Origin: Rugalucina vietnamica
Taxonomy: Eukaryota; Mollusca; Bivalvia; Lucinida; Lucinidae
DNA: 64,000 bases
Assembly (NCBI GenBank): GCA_964017185.1
Contig: OZ024874.1
Span: forward strand, 17,789,957-17,853,956
Reading direction: 5' to 3'
Shown here: positions 42,001 through 53,122 of the stretch, piece by piece
Layout: every line of letters begins with the position of its first letter
How positions within the stretch are numbered: the stretch's first letter is position 1
Notes under the pieces: model-generated
Seen by the model: the letters and a program-made list of their open reading frames with translations, nothing else
Told to the model about the DNA's origin: nothing
Databases searched by the model: none
Translations under genes and position numbers: made by a program

Positions 42001-43347
42001 GATGTGGCAGGGTAGTAGTGACCCCTCTTAGATTGGCTGTTTTCCCTGATTCTCCGGTTTCCTCCACCTCGGTTGACCATACAACGCCAATATCAGCGCC
42101 TTCCATAATGTGTACATAAATTTAAAACCTTCAGTGTCAGTGAAATGCAGATAACAATTGTATAAAAGTGAATTCATGTCATTGTGTTTATTTGTGTTTA
42201 CTAAAGGCTCAGAAGATGAGCTTGTAGGATGGTGTTCAAGCCGGCGTCCGTCCATCCGTTAACACTTTTAAATATTAATATATTTAAGACCGCTGGGCCT
42301 ATCACGATCAAATTAAAACTAAAGCATCAATGAGGTAGGGGAAGAATGCATTTTGTTTTGGGTCAGGTCAGATCAGAACTCAGGGCTCCGGGGTATCATC
42401 ATCTGACCTTTAAGCTTACAATCAGCAAATCTCTCAGGTGAGCTACAGGCCCATTAGTCCTCTTGTTTAATGCAGCCATCTTGGATTTTTAGGCCATTTT
42501 TTTTTTAATTTCTTTTTGTTTCAAAATTATTTTAATATCAGTTTTATGTATTCTCTACTTTAAATGCCATACGTTAAGATTTTATCACACATATGCATGA
42601 TTTTCTATCAAAAGCCCTTATTTTGGCAGCCATCTTGTAATTTTGCGGTAATCTTGAATTGCCTATGAATGTCAACCTGCATCATCTGGACTATAAATCA
42701 GGATATCCATGTGAATTTATCTTTGTAAAAGTATTTCTATAGACACCATTGTACTGCAATCTTGGGTACATGGCGAACTATTTAAAAGAAGTTTACCATT
42801 TTAGCAAATGTGTTGTTATGAAAATGGTAATTGCAATTTAAAAATAAATGTGTCTGAGACAGAGCTATTTATTCAGTGATGTTTTAAATGTGCTTGTTTC
42901 CATAAATTTAATATAAATTCACCCATAAAAGGAGTTAAAGCCAAAGACTTTCCATCATTCTAATGAACATTGATGTAGTTCTCTGAAAAGTTGCTAAATT
43001 GCACTTATTGACCATTTGACCTGTTCAGACAAACATGCTTGATAAAGTGTCATATACAACCCCTTAGTTTATTATTTAGCCACTAGTATACCAGATCTCA
43101 GCATTCAAATCACTAAGTTTGGCCATGATTATACTTGTATATTCAGCTGTGGTAACGTTTCTTAACTTTTGCACTCATTGAACTTTGGCCTAATTTCTGA
43201 CCTTTATAGGCAAATCTGGACATGGCATCCACCCCTATGGTTTCAGACATACATCAATTAATATGTTTATGACAACAAATTGCTTCTACTCAATTTTGCC
43301 ATCTTAAGTGAAAATAAGCCTCAAATGATTGATTGGATGACTGCCTA
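39030..43347. mobile_element. 4.3-kb TIR element, TAGGCAGYCATCCAATCAA ends, 3-bp target duplication
   Basis: Ends TAGGCAGYCATCCAATCAA, then AGATGGCAAAATKGAGTAGA, then CATAGGGGTGGATGCCA, inverted at the two sides over about 130 bp. The direct repeat TCG flanks it (39027-39029, 43348-43350). The interior is AT-rich with diverged repeats containing ATTTGCATATTCATGAATTT (39689, 39861) and a fragment of a Helentron-like element. There is no transposase frame, so it is probably non-autonomous or gutted. The superfamily is not certain; a 3-bp duplication fits several. Confidence 0.85.
42200..42466 (-). mobile_element. Short, decayed Helentron-like element
   Basis: GGCTCAGAAGATGAGCTTGT, then a CGTCCGTCCATCCG stretch, ending CTCTCAGGTGAGCTACAGGC and CCATTAGTCCTCTTG. 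It has both family ends but almost no core. It is nested in the 4.3-kb element. Confidence 0.55.
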
Positions 43348-43349
43348 TC

Positions 43350-43649
43350 GTCTATTACTCTTTGTAAGAAAGAATACTTTCTTAAATCCAGTCTAAATTG
43401 CCGTTTGAACAGTTTTTGATTATGGTCCCTGGTTCTTTGATTTGTTTGCATGCGGAATAACTGATCCTTGTCGCATTTGTCTATACCATTAAGTATCTTA
43501 AAAACCTCAATTAGGTCCGTTCTAGATCTTCTGTATTGTAGCGAGGGTAGCCCCAGCTCTTTCATTCTGTCAGTGGAATTTAAGGGTCTTATGTTATGTA
43601 CCAGTCTTGTTGCTCTTCTCTGCACATTTTCGATGGAAATGCTGTCTTT
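43350..43649 (-). pseudogene. LINE ORF2, RT C-terminal piece
   Basis: KDSISIENVQRRATRLVHNI, then RPLNSTDRMKELGLPSLQYR, ending KYSFLQRVID at the 4.3-kb element. Intact frame. Confidence 0.85.
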
Positions 43650-46219
43650 TTAACTCACCTGAGCCGTAAGGCTCACGAGGTAAGCTTATAGGATGGCCAT
43701 GATCCGTACGTCGTCCGTCCGTCCACAATTTCAAAGATCTTCTCCTCTGAAACCGCTTGACCAATCAAAGCCAAATTTTATATGAAGCATCTATAGGAAG
43801 GGGGAACCAATATGTATATAAATAATCCAGGTCACATGACCAAGATGGCCGCCATGCCCATATATGTTAAAAACCTTTAAAAATCATCTTCTCCAGAACC
43901 GGTGAACCGATTTCAATGAAACTTGGCATGAAGCATCTATGACTCAAGTACTACAATGTGTATATAAATCATGACCTTGACCTATTTTACGGCAAGGTCA
44001 ATTTCGGAAACATTGGCTTTTACATCGGAAAAAGTGAAAACTGTAGATGTTTTGAAAACTGTTGCAGCCTGAGACCTGAAAAGTGGTAGATTCAAACAAA
44101 TTATATATTAGATGAAGATTTATTATTGATTTAGGTCAAGGTCATCTCTTGACCTTGGCCGTTCTGTTGTCTATACACACTTTTCAAAGATCTTCTTCTC
44201 TGAAACCACTTGGCCAATAAAAGCCAAATTTTATATGAAGTATCTATAGAAAGTGGGAACCAATGTTTATATAAATAATCCAGGTCACATGTCCAAGATG
44301 ACCGCCATGTCCATATATGATATAAACCCTTCAAAAATCTACTTCTCCAGCACCGGTAATCCGATTTCAACGTAACTTTGCATGAAGTATGAATTACTCA
44401 AGTACTACAATGTATATATAAATCATGACCCTGTGCTGACCTTGACCTATTTTACAGCAAGGTGAACATAGGTCGCCTATGCAATTGAATGGGGGAAAAC
44501 TTATAAAATGTCATTTAAAGTAAAAGTCTTGCATGAAAAGGGCAGTAGGACTGAATATTAATGATTCTGAAAATAAAATAGAACCCAGGGGCTAATATGC
44601 ACCCACCCCGGGGGCAATATACATGTATATCTCCATAATATTCAAACATCTTCTCCTCTGGAACCACTTGGCCAATCAAGGCCAAATTTTATGTGAAGCA
44701 TCTATAGGAAGGGATAATCAATGAGTATATAAATAATCCAGGTCACATGACCAAGATGGCCCACATGCCCATATATGGTGAAAACCCTTCAAAAAAAAGG
44801 TACAAGTAGGCAAAGATCAGGAAAATGCGAAATCAGAAAAAGATTCCCACTCCAAAAACCGAGGTGGGAAAAAAACAAACTAACAATCAGGTACATTATA
44901 CCATGAAACATATCGTAAGCCGAATGAGCAGCTATTTTCCCAATAGGTGGCCACTCAGTTACCTTAACTTAACTAAAAATATGAAAACATACATAAGGCG
45001 CCAACAGCACAAAAAATTTTAAACACCAAGACATGAAACAAAAAGAACCACTACAGAAGCATCGACTTGGAACGATCAGTAACACAAAGTTACTGGCGGG
45101 CTTAAACCGGTTTTACAGGTACCTAACCTCACCCTCAGCTTCTGTCGTGGTTCAGTGATAAACAAGAAATAAGAAATCATATTAAGAAAATACTAAACAT
45201 AGATACCAACGTTTAACATGAATAACGGAAAGCAGAGTGAGCAGCTATTGAAGGTATTAGGTGGTCACAATGCTAGCTTGGACAGAACAAGTAAATGCAG
45301 AGGGCTAAGTGAACAGCCATTATATTAGGGTGGTCACAAAGCCATGCAACATGAAACTCGTAATTGGAATAACTTCTTCAAAATCTTCTTCTCCCGAATA
45401 ACTTCTTCAAAATCTTCTTCTCCCGAACCGGTGGACCTATTTCAACAAAACTTGGCATGAAGCATCAATTAAAGTACTACAATGTATATATAAATCATGA
45501 CCCTGTGGTGACCTTGACCTATTTTACGACATTGTCAACATAGGTCGCCAATGCATTTGAATGGGGAAAACTTTTAAAAGGTCATTTGAGGTGAAAATCT
45601 TGCAGGAAATGGGTAGTAGGACTGAATATTAATGATTCTGAAAAAAATGGACCCAAGGGCTCATATGCGCCCACCCTAGGGCAATATACATGCATATTAC
45701 CATAATATTCAAACATCTTCTCCTCTGAAACCACTTGGCCAATTAAAGCCAAATTTTATGTGAAGCATCTATATGATAGGGGAACCAATGTATATATTAA
45801 TAATCTAGGTCACATGACCAAGATGGCCGCCATGCCCATATATGGTAAAATCCTTCAAAAATCTTCTTCTCTCAAACCAATGGATTGATTTCAATGAAAC
45901 TTGGCGTGAAGCATTGATGGCTAAAGTACTACAACGTGTATATAAATCATGACCCTGTGATGACCTTGACCCAGTTTATGGCAAGGTCAACATTGTTTGC
46001 CTATGCATTTGAATGGGGAAAACTGTTCAAATGCCATTTGAAGGGGAAAACCAGCAGGAAATTGGCAAATGGACAGAATATTGATTATTTTAAAACCGAA
46101 AATGGCCTTAAGGCTTCATCTGCCCAAGCACTGGGGTTAAATACCATAATATTCAGACATGTTTATTGGTATATGTAGCAGATCTCAGGTGAGCGTTTAC
46201 AGGACCATTGGTCCTCTGG
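43650..46219 (+). mobile_element. Helentron-like ('pearl'-type) element inserted in the LINE
   Basis: Starts TTAACTCACCTGAGCCGTAA with a hairpin, then a CGTCCGTCCGTCC microsatellite and diverged core units (CCAAGATGGCCGCCATGCCC, TGACCTTGACC, CCATATATGG). It ends TCTCAGGTGAGCGTTTACAG and the hairpin AGGACCATTGGTCCT plus CTGG. It sits inside a run of six T with three T on each side and no target duplication. A Penelope-like fragment lies within. Confidence 0.78.
44794..45375 (-). mobile_element. Penelope-like element, 3' UTR insertion
   Basis: GGTACAAGTAGGCAAAGATC to TTCTGTCGTGGTTCAG follows the family 3' UTR, then about 220 further bases before the host repeat resumes (CTTCTTCAAAATCTTCTTCT). 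Confidence 0.72.
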
Positions 46220-46690
46220 TTTATATATAGCTGACCAGTCATTTGACGCGTATTCTAAATTTAGCCTAACAATGCTTTTGTAAAGATTTATGAATATTGT
46301 TTTATCTAGGTAACTAAAAGTACATTTTATTATCCCTAAATTTCTATTGGCCTTTTTAACCATAGCTTGAATATGTGGTACAAATTTTAATTTGTCGTCT
46401 ATCATAACACCAACCTCTCTTTGCTCTGGTACTTGGTTTATTTCTGTTTGTTCTCCATTTACATATATGAAATATTTGCTGAAGATTTGATGTTTACCTA
46501 TGTGCATGTGATTGCATTTCTTATAATTGAACTTAATTTGCCATATATCAGACCATTTACATGTATCCACTCTTGTCAAGTATTGCTGAACTATACTAGC
46601 ATTGTTGGCTGTATTAACCAAAGCGTATAGTTTGGCATCATCAGCAAAGAGCTTGACAAAACTGTGTCTTATCTTCTTTCTGTTGCACTA
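46220..46690 (-). pseudogene. LINE ORF2, RT piece with FADD
   Basis: KIRHSFVKLFADDAKLYALV, then WSDIWQIKFNYKKCNHMHIG, then KANRNLGIIKCTFSYLD and LNLEYASNDWSAIYK. Open frame up to the Helentron-like insertion. Confidence 0.85.
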
Positions 46691-47010
46691 TAGGCGAAGA
46701 ACGTTGCAGTTTAATGTGGGGTGAATTGTCTTTGGGCGAGTTGTCTTTTGGGCGAGTAGTCCTGATTCCAATAGAGTCTCAAACCTGTTAGAAATCTCGA
46801 GAGAATCTGAGGTATCAACCAAAGATGTAGAAAAGTTTGGCATTCCACATCTTAAGCATTCCCATGAAATATTTTTACTCAATGATCTATTGTAAACACC
46901 ATGCATAGTTGTTGACATACCCTGTCAGTCTATGTGGTACCAGACATTGCAAGTATCACATCAGATCCCTCGGTCTTCCCAGCCAACACTGACATCACAG
47001 AGCCCGCAAG
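46690..47010 (-). pseudogene. LINE PHD-type zinc-finger piece
   Basis: PCGLCDVSVGWEDRGI, stop, CDTCNVWYHID, stop, QGMSTTMHGVYN, then NISWECLRCGMPNFS. The C-x2-C ... C-x2-C ... H ... W-x-C-x2-C spacing is a PHD finger found at the start of ORF2 in this LINE group. Two Cys positions are now TGA. Confidence 0.75.
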
Positions 47011-47231
47011 GGAAATGTGAATCATCAGAACGCGACTCAGGACCAGTATTTGTTTCAACATCCCATGAATTACTCATCAGTACGACAAAAACTGTATGAG
47101 TGTAGAAGTTTACCAGAATTGTGGCCATCCTTTATCCGTATAGCTTTTCTTTCAGTGTCTCTATGTAGGCTACATATATTTCAAATTATGTGTGTAATTG
47201 GAGCAGAGCGTCGCGACAAAGGTGGTTCCTT

Positions 47232-48769
47232 ATTAGCTCACCTGAGCCGTCAGGCTCACAAGGTGAGCTTATAGTATACCCATGCTCCGTCGTCCGTCCG
47301 TCCGTCGTCCGTCCGTCGTCCGTCGTCCGTCCGTCGTCCACCATTTTCAAAGATCTTCTCCTCTGAAACCGCTTGGCCAATCAAAGCCAAATTTTACATG
47401 AAGCATCTATAGGAAGGGGGAACCAATGTGTATATAAATAATCCAGGTCACATGGCCAAGATGGCCGCCATGCCCATATATGGTAAAAACCTTTCAAAAA
47501 TCTTCTTCTCCGGAACCACTCAACCGATTTCAACCAAACTTGGCATGAAGCATTAATGGCTCAAGCACTACAATGTATATATAAATCATGACCCTATGAT
47601 GACCTTGACCTGTTTTACGGCAAGGTCAACATAGGTCGCGAATGCATTTGAATGGGAAAAATTGTTAAATTGTCATTTAAAGGAAAAATCTTGCAGAAAA
47701 TGAGCAGTAGGACTGAATATTAATGATTCTGAAAAAAAAAATGGGCACCAGGGGCTCATCCGCCCCCACCCCGGGGCAATATACATGTATATCTCCATAA
47801 TTTTCAAACATCTTCTCCTCTGAAACCGCTTGGCCAATCAAAGCGAAATTTTATGTGAAGCATCAATAGGAAGGGGTAACAAATATGTATATAAAAAATC
47901 CAGGTCACATGACCAAGATGGCCGCCATGCCCATAAATGGTAAAAACCGTTCAAAAATCTTCTTCTCCAGAACCGGTTGACCGATTTCAACGAAACTTGG
48001 CACGAAGCATCGATGGCTCAAGCACTACAATGTGTATATAAATCATGACCCTGTGATGACCTTGACCTATTTTACGGGAAGGTCAACATAGGTCACCAAT
48101 GCATTTGAATGGGGAAAACTTTTAAAATGTCATTTAAAGTGAAATCTTGCAGGAAATGGGCAGTAGGACTGGATATTAATGATTCTGAAAAAAATTGGAC
48201 CCCAGGGGCTCATGTGCCCCCACCCCGGGGCAATATACATGTATATTTCCATAATATTCAAACGTCTTCTCCTCTGAAACCGCTTGGCCAAACAAAGCCA
48301 AATTTTAAGTGAATCATCTATAGAATAGGGGAATCAATGTGTATATAAATAATCTAGGTCACATGACCAAGATGGCCGCCATGCCCATATAAGGTAAAAA
48401 CCCTTCAAATATCTTCCTCTCTGAAACTAATAGATTGACTTCAAGGAAACTTGGCGTAAGGCATCGATGGCTAAAGTACTCCAATGTATATATAAATCAT
48501 GACCCTGTGATGACCTTGACCAAGTTTATGGCAGGGTCAACATGGGTTGTCTGTGCATCTGAATTGGGAAAACTGTTAAAATGTCATTTGAAGGAAAAAG
48601 CCAACAAGAAATTGGCAAATGGACAGAATATTGAAGATTCTGAAAAAAGAAAATGGCCCAAGGGCTTATCTGCCCTTGCACTGGAGTTAAATACCATAAT
48701 ATTCAAACATGTTTATTGGTATATGCAGCTGATCTCAGGTGAGCGTTTACAGGACCATTGGTCCTCTGG
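47232..48769 (+). mobile_element. Helentron-like ('pearl'-type) element
   Basis: TTAGCTCACCTGAGCCGTCA...CTCACAAGGTGAGC hairpin, then (CGTC)n at 47287-47340, and three core units of ~460 bp with the shared CATGACCAAGATGGCCGCCA and TGACCTTGACC words. It ends TCTCAGGTGAGCGTTTACAG and the AGGACCATTGGTCCT hairpin with CTGG, followed by TTTT. Confidence 0.78.
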
Positions 48770-48834
48770 TTTTGTATTATCAAGCACATAAGAACAGCTA
48801 ATGACAAAGTACTGGATATAAATATTCTATCTAT

Positions 48835-48900
48835 TTTCATATATTGAGTCGATCAATTTCTGGTCATCATCTCAGGTGCGGGGGCTGGCCATCCTGGACC
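48835..48900 (+). mobile_element. LINE 3' end fragment
   Basis: ATTGAGTCGATCAATTTCTG, then GTCATCATCTCAGGTGCGGG match the 3' tail of the LINE at 28222. Confidence 0.6.
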
Positions 48901-49339
48901 GAACTAGACATGGGTTGACATGACCTGAATTTTTCTGTTGGCTTTTATACCAGCAGGTAGATTCGTATTTTCTTTTTTCACCGGATGTTCAGAAAAGGCT
49001 TGTACACGCATGCTCAATGGTGATCCGCCATATCAGAGAAGCAAAGAGAAAGGTCTGGAGAACTAAATAGCGGTGCATTTAGCAGTATTTTACCAATAAT
49101 TCAAGAAAAATATGCCCTGTCATTTAGAAAGTACATTTAAGTTTTACAAGGTAATTAAATGCAACGCATTGGCGTCAAAGCAAACGCATGCTACACCACT
49201 GAAACTTTCGGTTTTCCTGGTTTATTTTTGTTTCATGTTTTTATCAACTCTTTTCATGCCAATAATATGAACTTAGGCACTGCCTAGAACGGGCATGCCA
49301 TCATGATTTTGAAATTATTATTGATTTAACAACTACTAA
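48901..49339. other. Unassigned sequence
   Basis: No gene or repeat recognised. Confidence 0.3.
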
Positions 49340-49560
49340 ACTCCGTGGTGCAGTGGTTAAGTCACTCGCCTTGTAAACCAGGGGTCGCAGGTTCGATCAC
49401 GGGCTTCTCCTAAAACAACAACAAAAATCAACCTCCCGGTTGAGCCTTCGGGTGCTCCCGGAACAACAAACCCATAAAAAACAACCTACTATAAAAAAAA
49501 AGTATAAAAAAAAAAACAAACAAAACAAAAAAAAAAAAAAAAACAACAAAAGAAAAAAAA
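49340..49560 (+). mobile_element. tRNA-Thr-like SINE with A-rich tail
   Basis: CCGTGGTGCAGTGGTTAAGT is an A box and GGTTCGATCAC a B box; the anticodon loop CTTGTAA would read Thr (TGT). A ~90-base body with CTCCCGG...CCTTCGGG... follows, then a long A-rich tail with CAA units. The acceptor stem does not close well and the tail is retroposon-like. Confidence 0.7.
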
Positions 49561-49604
49561 AACAAACTACTAAACAAAACTTTCTGTAAAAGTATATGTT
49601 GTGC

Positions 49605-50228
49605 CATTGTCCTGTCCTCCCCTATCCAATACCCTACCCTACCCTTACTCCTACCCTAACTTTACTCCTACCATTACACCGAACCACCTACCCAACACCT
49701 TACCTCCTACCCTATCCTTACGACTTCCCCCTACTCCAAATCCTTCCCCTACCATACCCTTACTCCTACCCCTACACATAACCTCCTACCCTACACATAA
49801 CCTCCTACCCTACCCTACCCTACTCATACCCATACTCTACCCTTACTCATACTCTTTGCCCTAACCCTTACTCCTTCCCTTATCCTACCAATACCATACC
49901 CTAACTTCTACCTACCCAAACTCTTACCCCTACCAGGCTACCCTTACTACCATTGCTGCTACTCCTTAACCTACCATACCCTTACTCCTACTTCTACCCT
50001 ACCAGTATTCATATCCTACCCTACCAAACCCTATCCTTACTCATACTACTTACCCTACTCTACCCTACCCTTACTCATTACTCTACCCTACCCTTACTCC
50101 TTGCCGTGCCCTACCCCACCTAACCCTACCCTACCAAACCCTATCATTACGCCTACTACTTACCCTACTCTACCCTTACCTTACTCATTACTCTACCCTA
50201 CCCTTACTCCTACCCCTCTCTTTACTAT
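49605..50228. repeat. C-rich minisatellite, CCCTACCCTTACTCCTA type
   Basis: About 620 bases of variable pentamer-based repeat (CCCTA, CCTTA, CTCCTA), almost free of G on the plus strand. The minus strand has GGGTAGGGTAAGGAGTAGGG runs able to form G-quadruplexes. Confidence 0.88.
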
Positions 50229-50479
50229 CCCTACCTTACCTAGTACCAGGGTGTTCCCCATCGACCTCAGAGTATTAATTTAGGGGACCAATGTCCCACT
50301 ACTGACAACTCCTAAACAACATTCTGACAAAATAGGACAATATCAGGAACAAGAAATATTTATTAATTTTGGGGGACATCATGGTCCCCTCTCTGAACAG
50401 AACTGGGTATTTTGGGGGTCATTTTTGGGCCAAAACGTTCATTTTGTGCGCCAGGTAAAACCCTCGTGTAGCTGACTGA

Positions 50480-50890
50480 AGAACGAACGACTCACGGAGC
50501 CGAAACGACCAGTTACTTGCATTTGGATGTCCGATTTAAGGTTGTATCGAAACGACCGGATTTCGCTATTTAGACGCATCGTTCCGGCCCGTTCTGGTTC
50601 CGGTAAATAGTAACACCGGATATTAGTAGAATTTCGCGCGTGACTGTGACGTAATTTTTATTTATTTTTTGTAACTTTAGAAAGAAAGTTGATCTGAATC
50701 TGAATAGTTTACTGGTGACACGCCAAATGACATTATTTCACCAGGGGGTTGGATGTAACGACTCGCGGCCGAATCGACCCACTTTCGCTATTAAGACGCA
50801 CCTGTTTCGCTAAATTGTGATACCCGATTATGGCGATAATCGAGCATTCTCGCGCGCTGAAGAAGTGACGTAACCTGTTTTTTTTTTTGT
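50480..50890. repeat. Diverged tandem duplication with GAAACGACC words
   Basis: AACGACTCACGGAGCCGAAA at 50487 and AACGACTCGCGGCCGAATCG at 50757, each followed by TTTCGCTATTWAGACGCA and, further on, CGCGCGTGA/CGCGCGCTGA and GTGACGTAA. About 270-bp unit. Confidence 0.5.
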
Positions 50891-50901
50891 TGTTGTTTTT
50901 T

Positions 50902-51950
50902 ATACCCCGCCACTTCAAAAAGTGCGGGGTATTATGTTATACCCTCCGCAAAAAAATTGCGCTCGAGTGTCCGTCCGTCCGTCTGTCCGTCTGTCCGTCC
51001 GTCCGTCAGCGCTTCGTTTCCGTGCTCTAACTTGAGCATTTATTGACCATTTTTCTTCAAACTTTGTATAGGAGTTTATATCAGGAAGGAGTGGTTTGGG
51101 ATTGAAGATGGGCAAATTTCGTCAAATAAGTACAGAGTTATAGCCCTTGATTTACTTTAAAATTTCGTTTCCGTGCTCTGTCTTGAGCATTTATTGACCA
51201 ATTTTCTTTAAACTTTGTATAGGAGTTCATATTAAGAAGGAGTGGTTTGGGATTATAGATGGGTAAATTTCGTCAAATAAGTACAGAGTTATGGCCCTTG
51301 ATTTATGTTAAAATTTCGTTTCCGGGCTCTATCTTGAGCATTTATTGACCAATTTTCTTCAAACTTTGTATAGGAGTTAATATTAGGAAGGAGTGGTTTG
51401 GGATTGAAGATGGGTAAATTTTGTTGAATACTTACAGAGTTATGGCCCTTGACTTATATTAAAATTTCGTTTCCGGCCTATATCTTGGGCATTTATAGAC
51501 CAATTTTCTTCAAACTTTGTATAGGAGTTTATATAGGAAGGAGTGGTTTGGGATTGAAGATGGGAAAATTTGGTCAAATAAGTACAGAGTTATGGCCCTT
51601 GATTTACGTTAAAATTTCATTTTCGGGCTCTATCTGGAGCATTTATTGACCAATTTTCCTCAAATTTTGTATAGGAGTTCATATCAGGAAGGAGTGGTTT
51701 GGGATTGAAGATGGGTAATTTTCGTCAAATAAATACAGAGTAATGGCCCTTGATTTATGTTACAGTATTGTTTCTAGGCGCTATCTTGAGCATCTGTAGA
51801 CCAATTTACTTCAAACTTTGTTAAGGAGTTCATATCTGGAAGATGTGGTTTGGTATTGTAGATTGATGTCGTCAAGATATTATGTGCATTTGTACTAAAT
51901 TAAATTTGCGTGGCGGGGTGTCATGCATGCCTGCAGCGCTTTTATTTTTT
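50902..51950 (+). mobile_element. Helentron-like element with 150-bp core repeats
   Basis: Starts with the hairpin TACCCCGCCACTTC...GTGCGGGGTA, then CGTCCGTCC/CTGTCC microsatellite (50968-51006). About six units of 150 bp follow (TTTCGTTTCCGTGCTCTATC...TTATGGCCCTTGATTTA, at about 51014, 51165, 51315, 51465, 51614, 51765). It ends GTGGCGGGGTGTCATGCATG. This 150-bp core with CGTCC microsatellite is the pearl/CvA layout as I recall it. Confidence 0.7.
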
Positions 51951-52194
51951 TTTGTAATTTTGCAAACAAAATTGATCTCAAGTGATACGAAAAAATATAT
52001 TGTCCACAAAGAAGCTAAACTGTATAATCATGGGTGGAAAAAGGATGTATATTTTATCTAGAACTACCGATGGGATAGCGAATTATCGCGAGATAGGGAG
52101 ATTAGCGATATCCCCCGAGACTAGGACCGGACGTTCAGGTGCACAAAGTTAGTTAGGTAAACAACATCAGAGTTCATTTACCCGTGTGTACGCG

Positions 52195-52265
52195 TTACCT
52201 ATAGGCGGGCACGCAGCTGGGCCTTCGGCCCAGCCTTAGTGCGCTTCGCGCACTTCGTGCCATGC
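52195..52265. repeat. Paired hairpins
   Basis: GCTGGGCCTTCGGCCCAGC followed by GTGCGCTTCGCGCAC and CACTTCGTGCC. They resemble the palindromic end at 19935 and may be the tip of another Helentron-like element. Confidence 0.5.
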
Positions 52266-52455
52266 CCGTACTAAATTGTAGGAAAGATATTTGAAGCAAA
52301 GTCTGTGTTACCCGTATGTGTTGGGATACTGCAAAGTGGCAAATGTTATCTGCATTTCAGACGTATCCAATGTCTTTTATTGGGAAGAATCTGGTATTTT
52401 GGGCCCTGTTATTTTTTTCACGGTCATTCTGAATTTGGCTGAAGCTATATACACA

Positions 52456-52535
52456 AAGTTTGTGCGGATAAAGCCGCTTATGGGCACAACAGTCGTGCTG
52501 ATAAGTGGCGTTAACGGCACGACAGGTGTATGCAC
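52456..52535. mobile_element. GGCACGACNGTCGTGCCG element fragment, copy 2
   Basis: GTGCGGATAAAGCCGCTTAT, GGCACAACAGTCGTGCTGAT, GGCGTTAACGGCACGACAGG: three words of the family at 24329. Confidence 0.55.
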
Positions 52536-52589
52536 ATATTGTATTAGTGTCAGTTTTATATATGATATATTTTGATTTTGTGATTGAAG

Positions 52590-53117
52590 TTGATTCAAAG
52601 CAAATAAATGTGTTTATTATTTATTTCATTTTTTTTATTTTTTTTTATTAGGGAACATCATCAGTGAAATGCAGTAAAAATATGGCCATTGTAAATGCTT
52701 GTTCTTGTGTTAAAACTTGGTTGGTTGGTTGTAGCTAAGCCCTAATTGGCCGTAGTGTTCTCTCGGTGAAGTGACTCTCTGTATTTTCTCTAAGTATAAC
52801 TGTCACACAAGTAATCCTGTGTAGGTGGTGCGCTAATGTCTTGTTGAGATAGAAGTAAAGTCTATTTTCCAATCAATGCCACTCTTCGAATGTTATTTAA
52901 CCAGAGCCCCTTTTATTTGAAATTGTCAAACAATCCACAGTAACCACTTATAATTGTATCAGCCTACTAACTAAGACACCCATTTGCAGCTCACTATGCA
53001 GAGTTCAATTCCGAATGCTCCTTGTATAAACACTGAACACTGGTGTTGACTCAGACTTAAAATGTACATGTACCTTAACATATTCAGTCCCAAGGTAGGA
53101 AGTAGTCTTCATCACAA
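52590..53117. other. Unassigned sequence
   Basis: T-rich run at 52626-52650; otherwise nothing recognised. Confidence 0.3.
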
Positions 53118-53122
53118 TTGAT

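Larger units (their letters stand above)
38930..47010 (-). mobile_element. One PHD-finger LINE copy, split by two later insertions
   Basis: Four pieces in order on the minus strand: 47010-46690 (PHD finger and linker), 46690-46220 (RT from FADD), 43649-43350 (RT C-terminus) and 39029-38930 (end of ORF2). Between the last three lie a Helentron-like element and a 4.3-kb TIR element. Removing each rejoins the LINE frame exactly: WSAIYK+KDSISIENVQRR and QRVIDD+WNSLPEDVVSS. The endonuclease and first half of the RT are missing at about 46690 by internal deletion. Confidence 0.82.

Noticed and set aside
46715-46765. Apparent word array GGGCGAGTTGTCTTT
   Set aside because: It lies in LINE coding sequence (AQKTTRPKTIHP); the likeness to the transposon word arrays is coincidental.
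49605-50228. Telomere or subtelomere
   Set aside because: The unit is variable and not a telomeric hexamer, and host-like sequence and genes continue on both sides.
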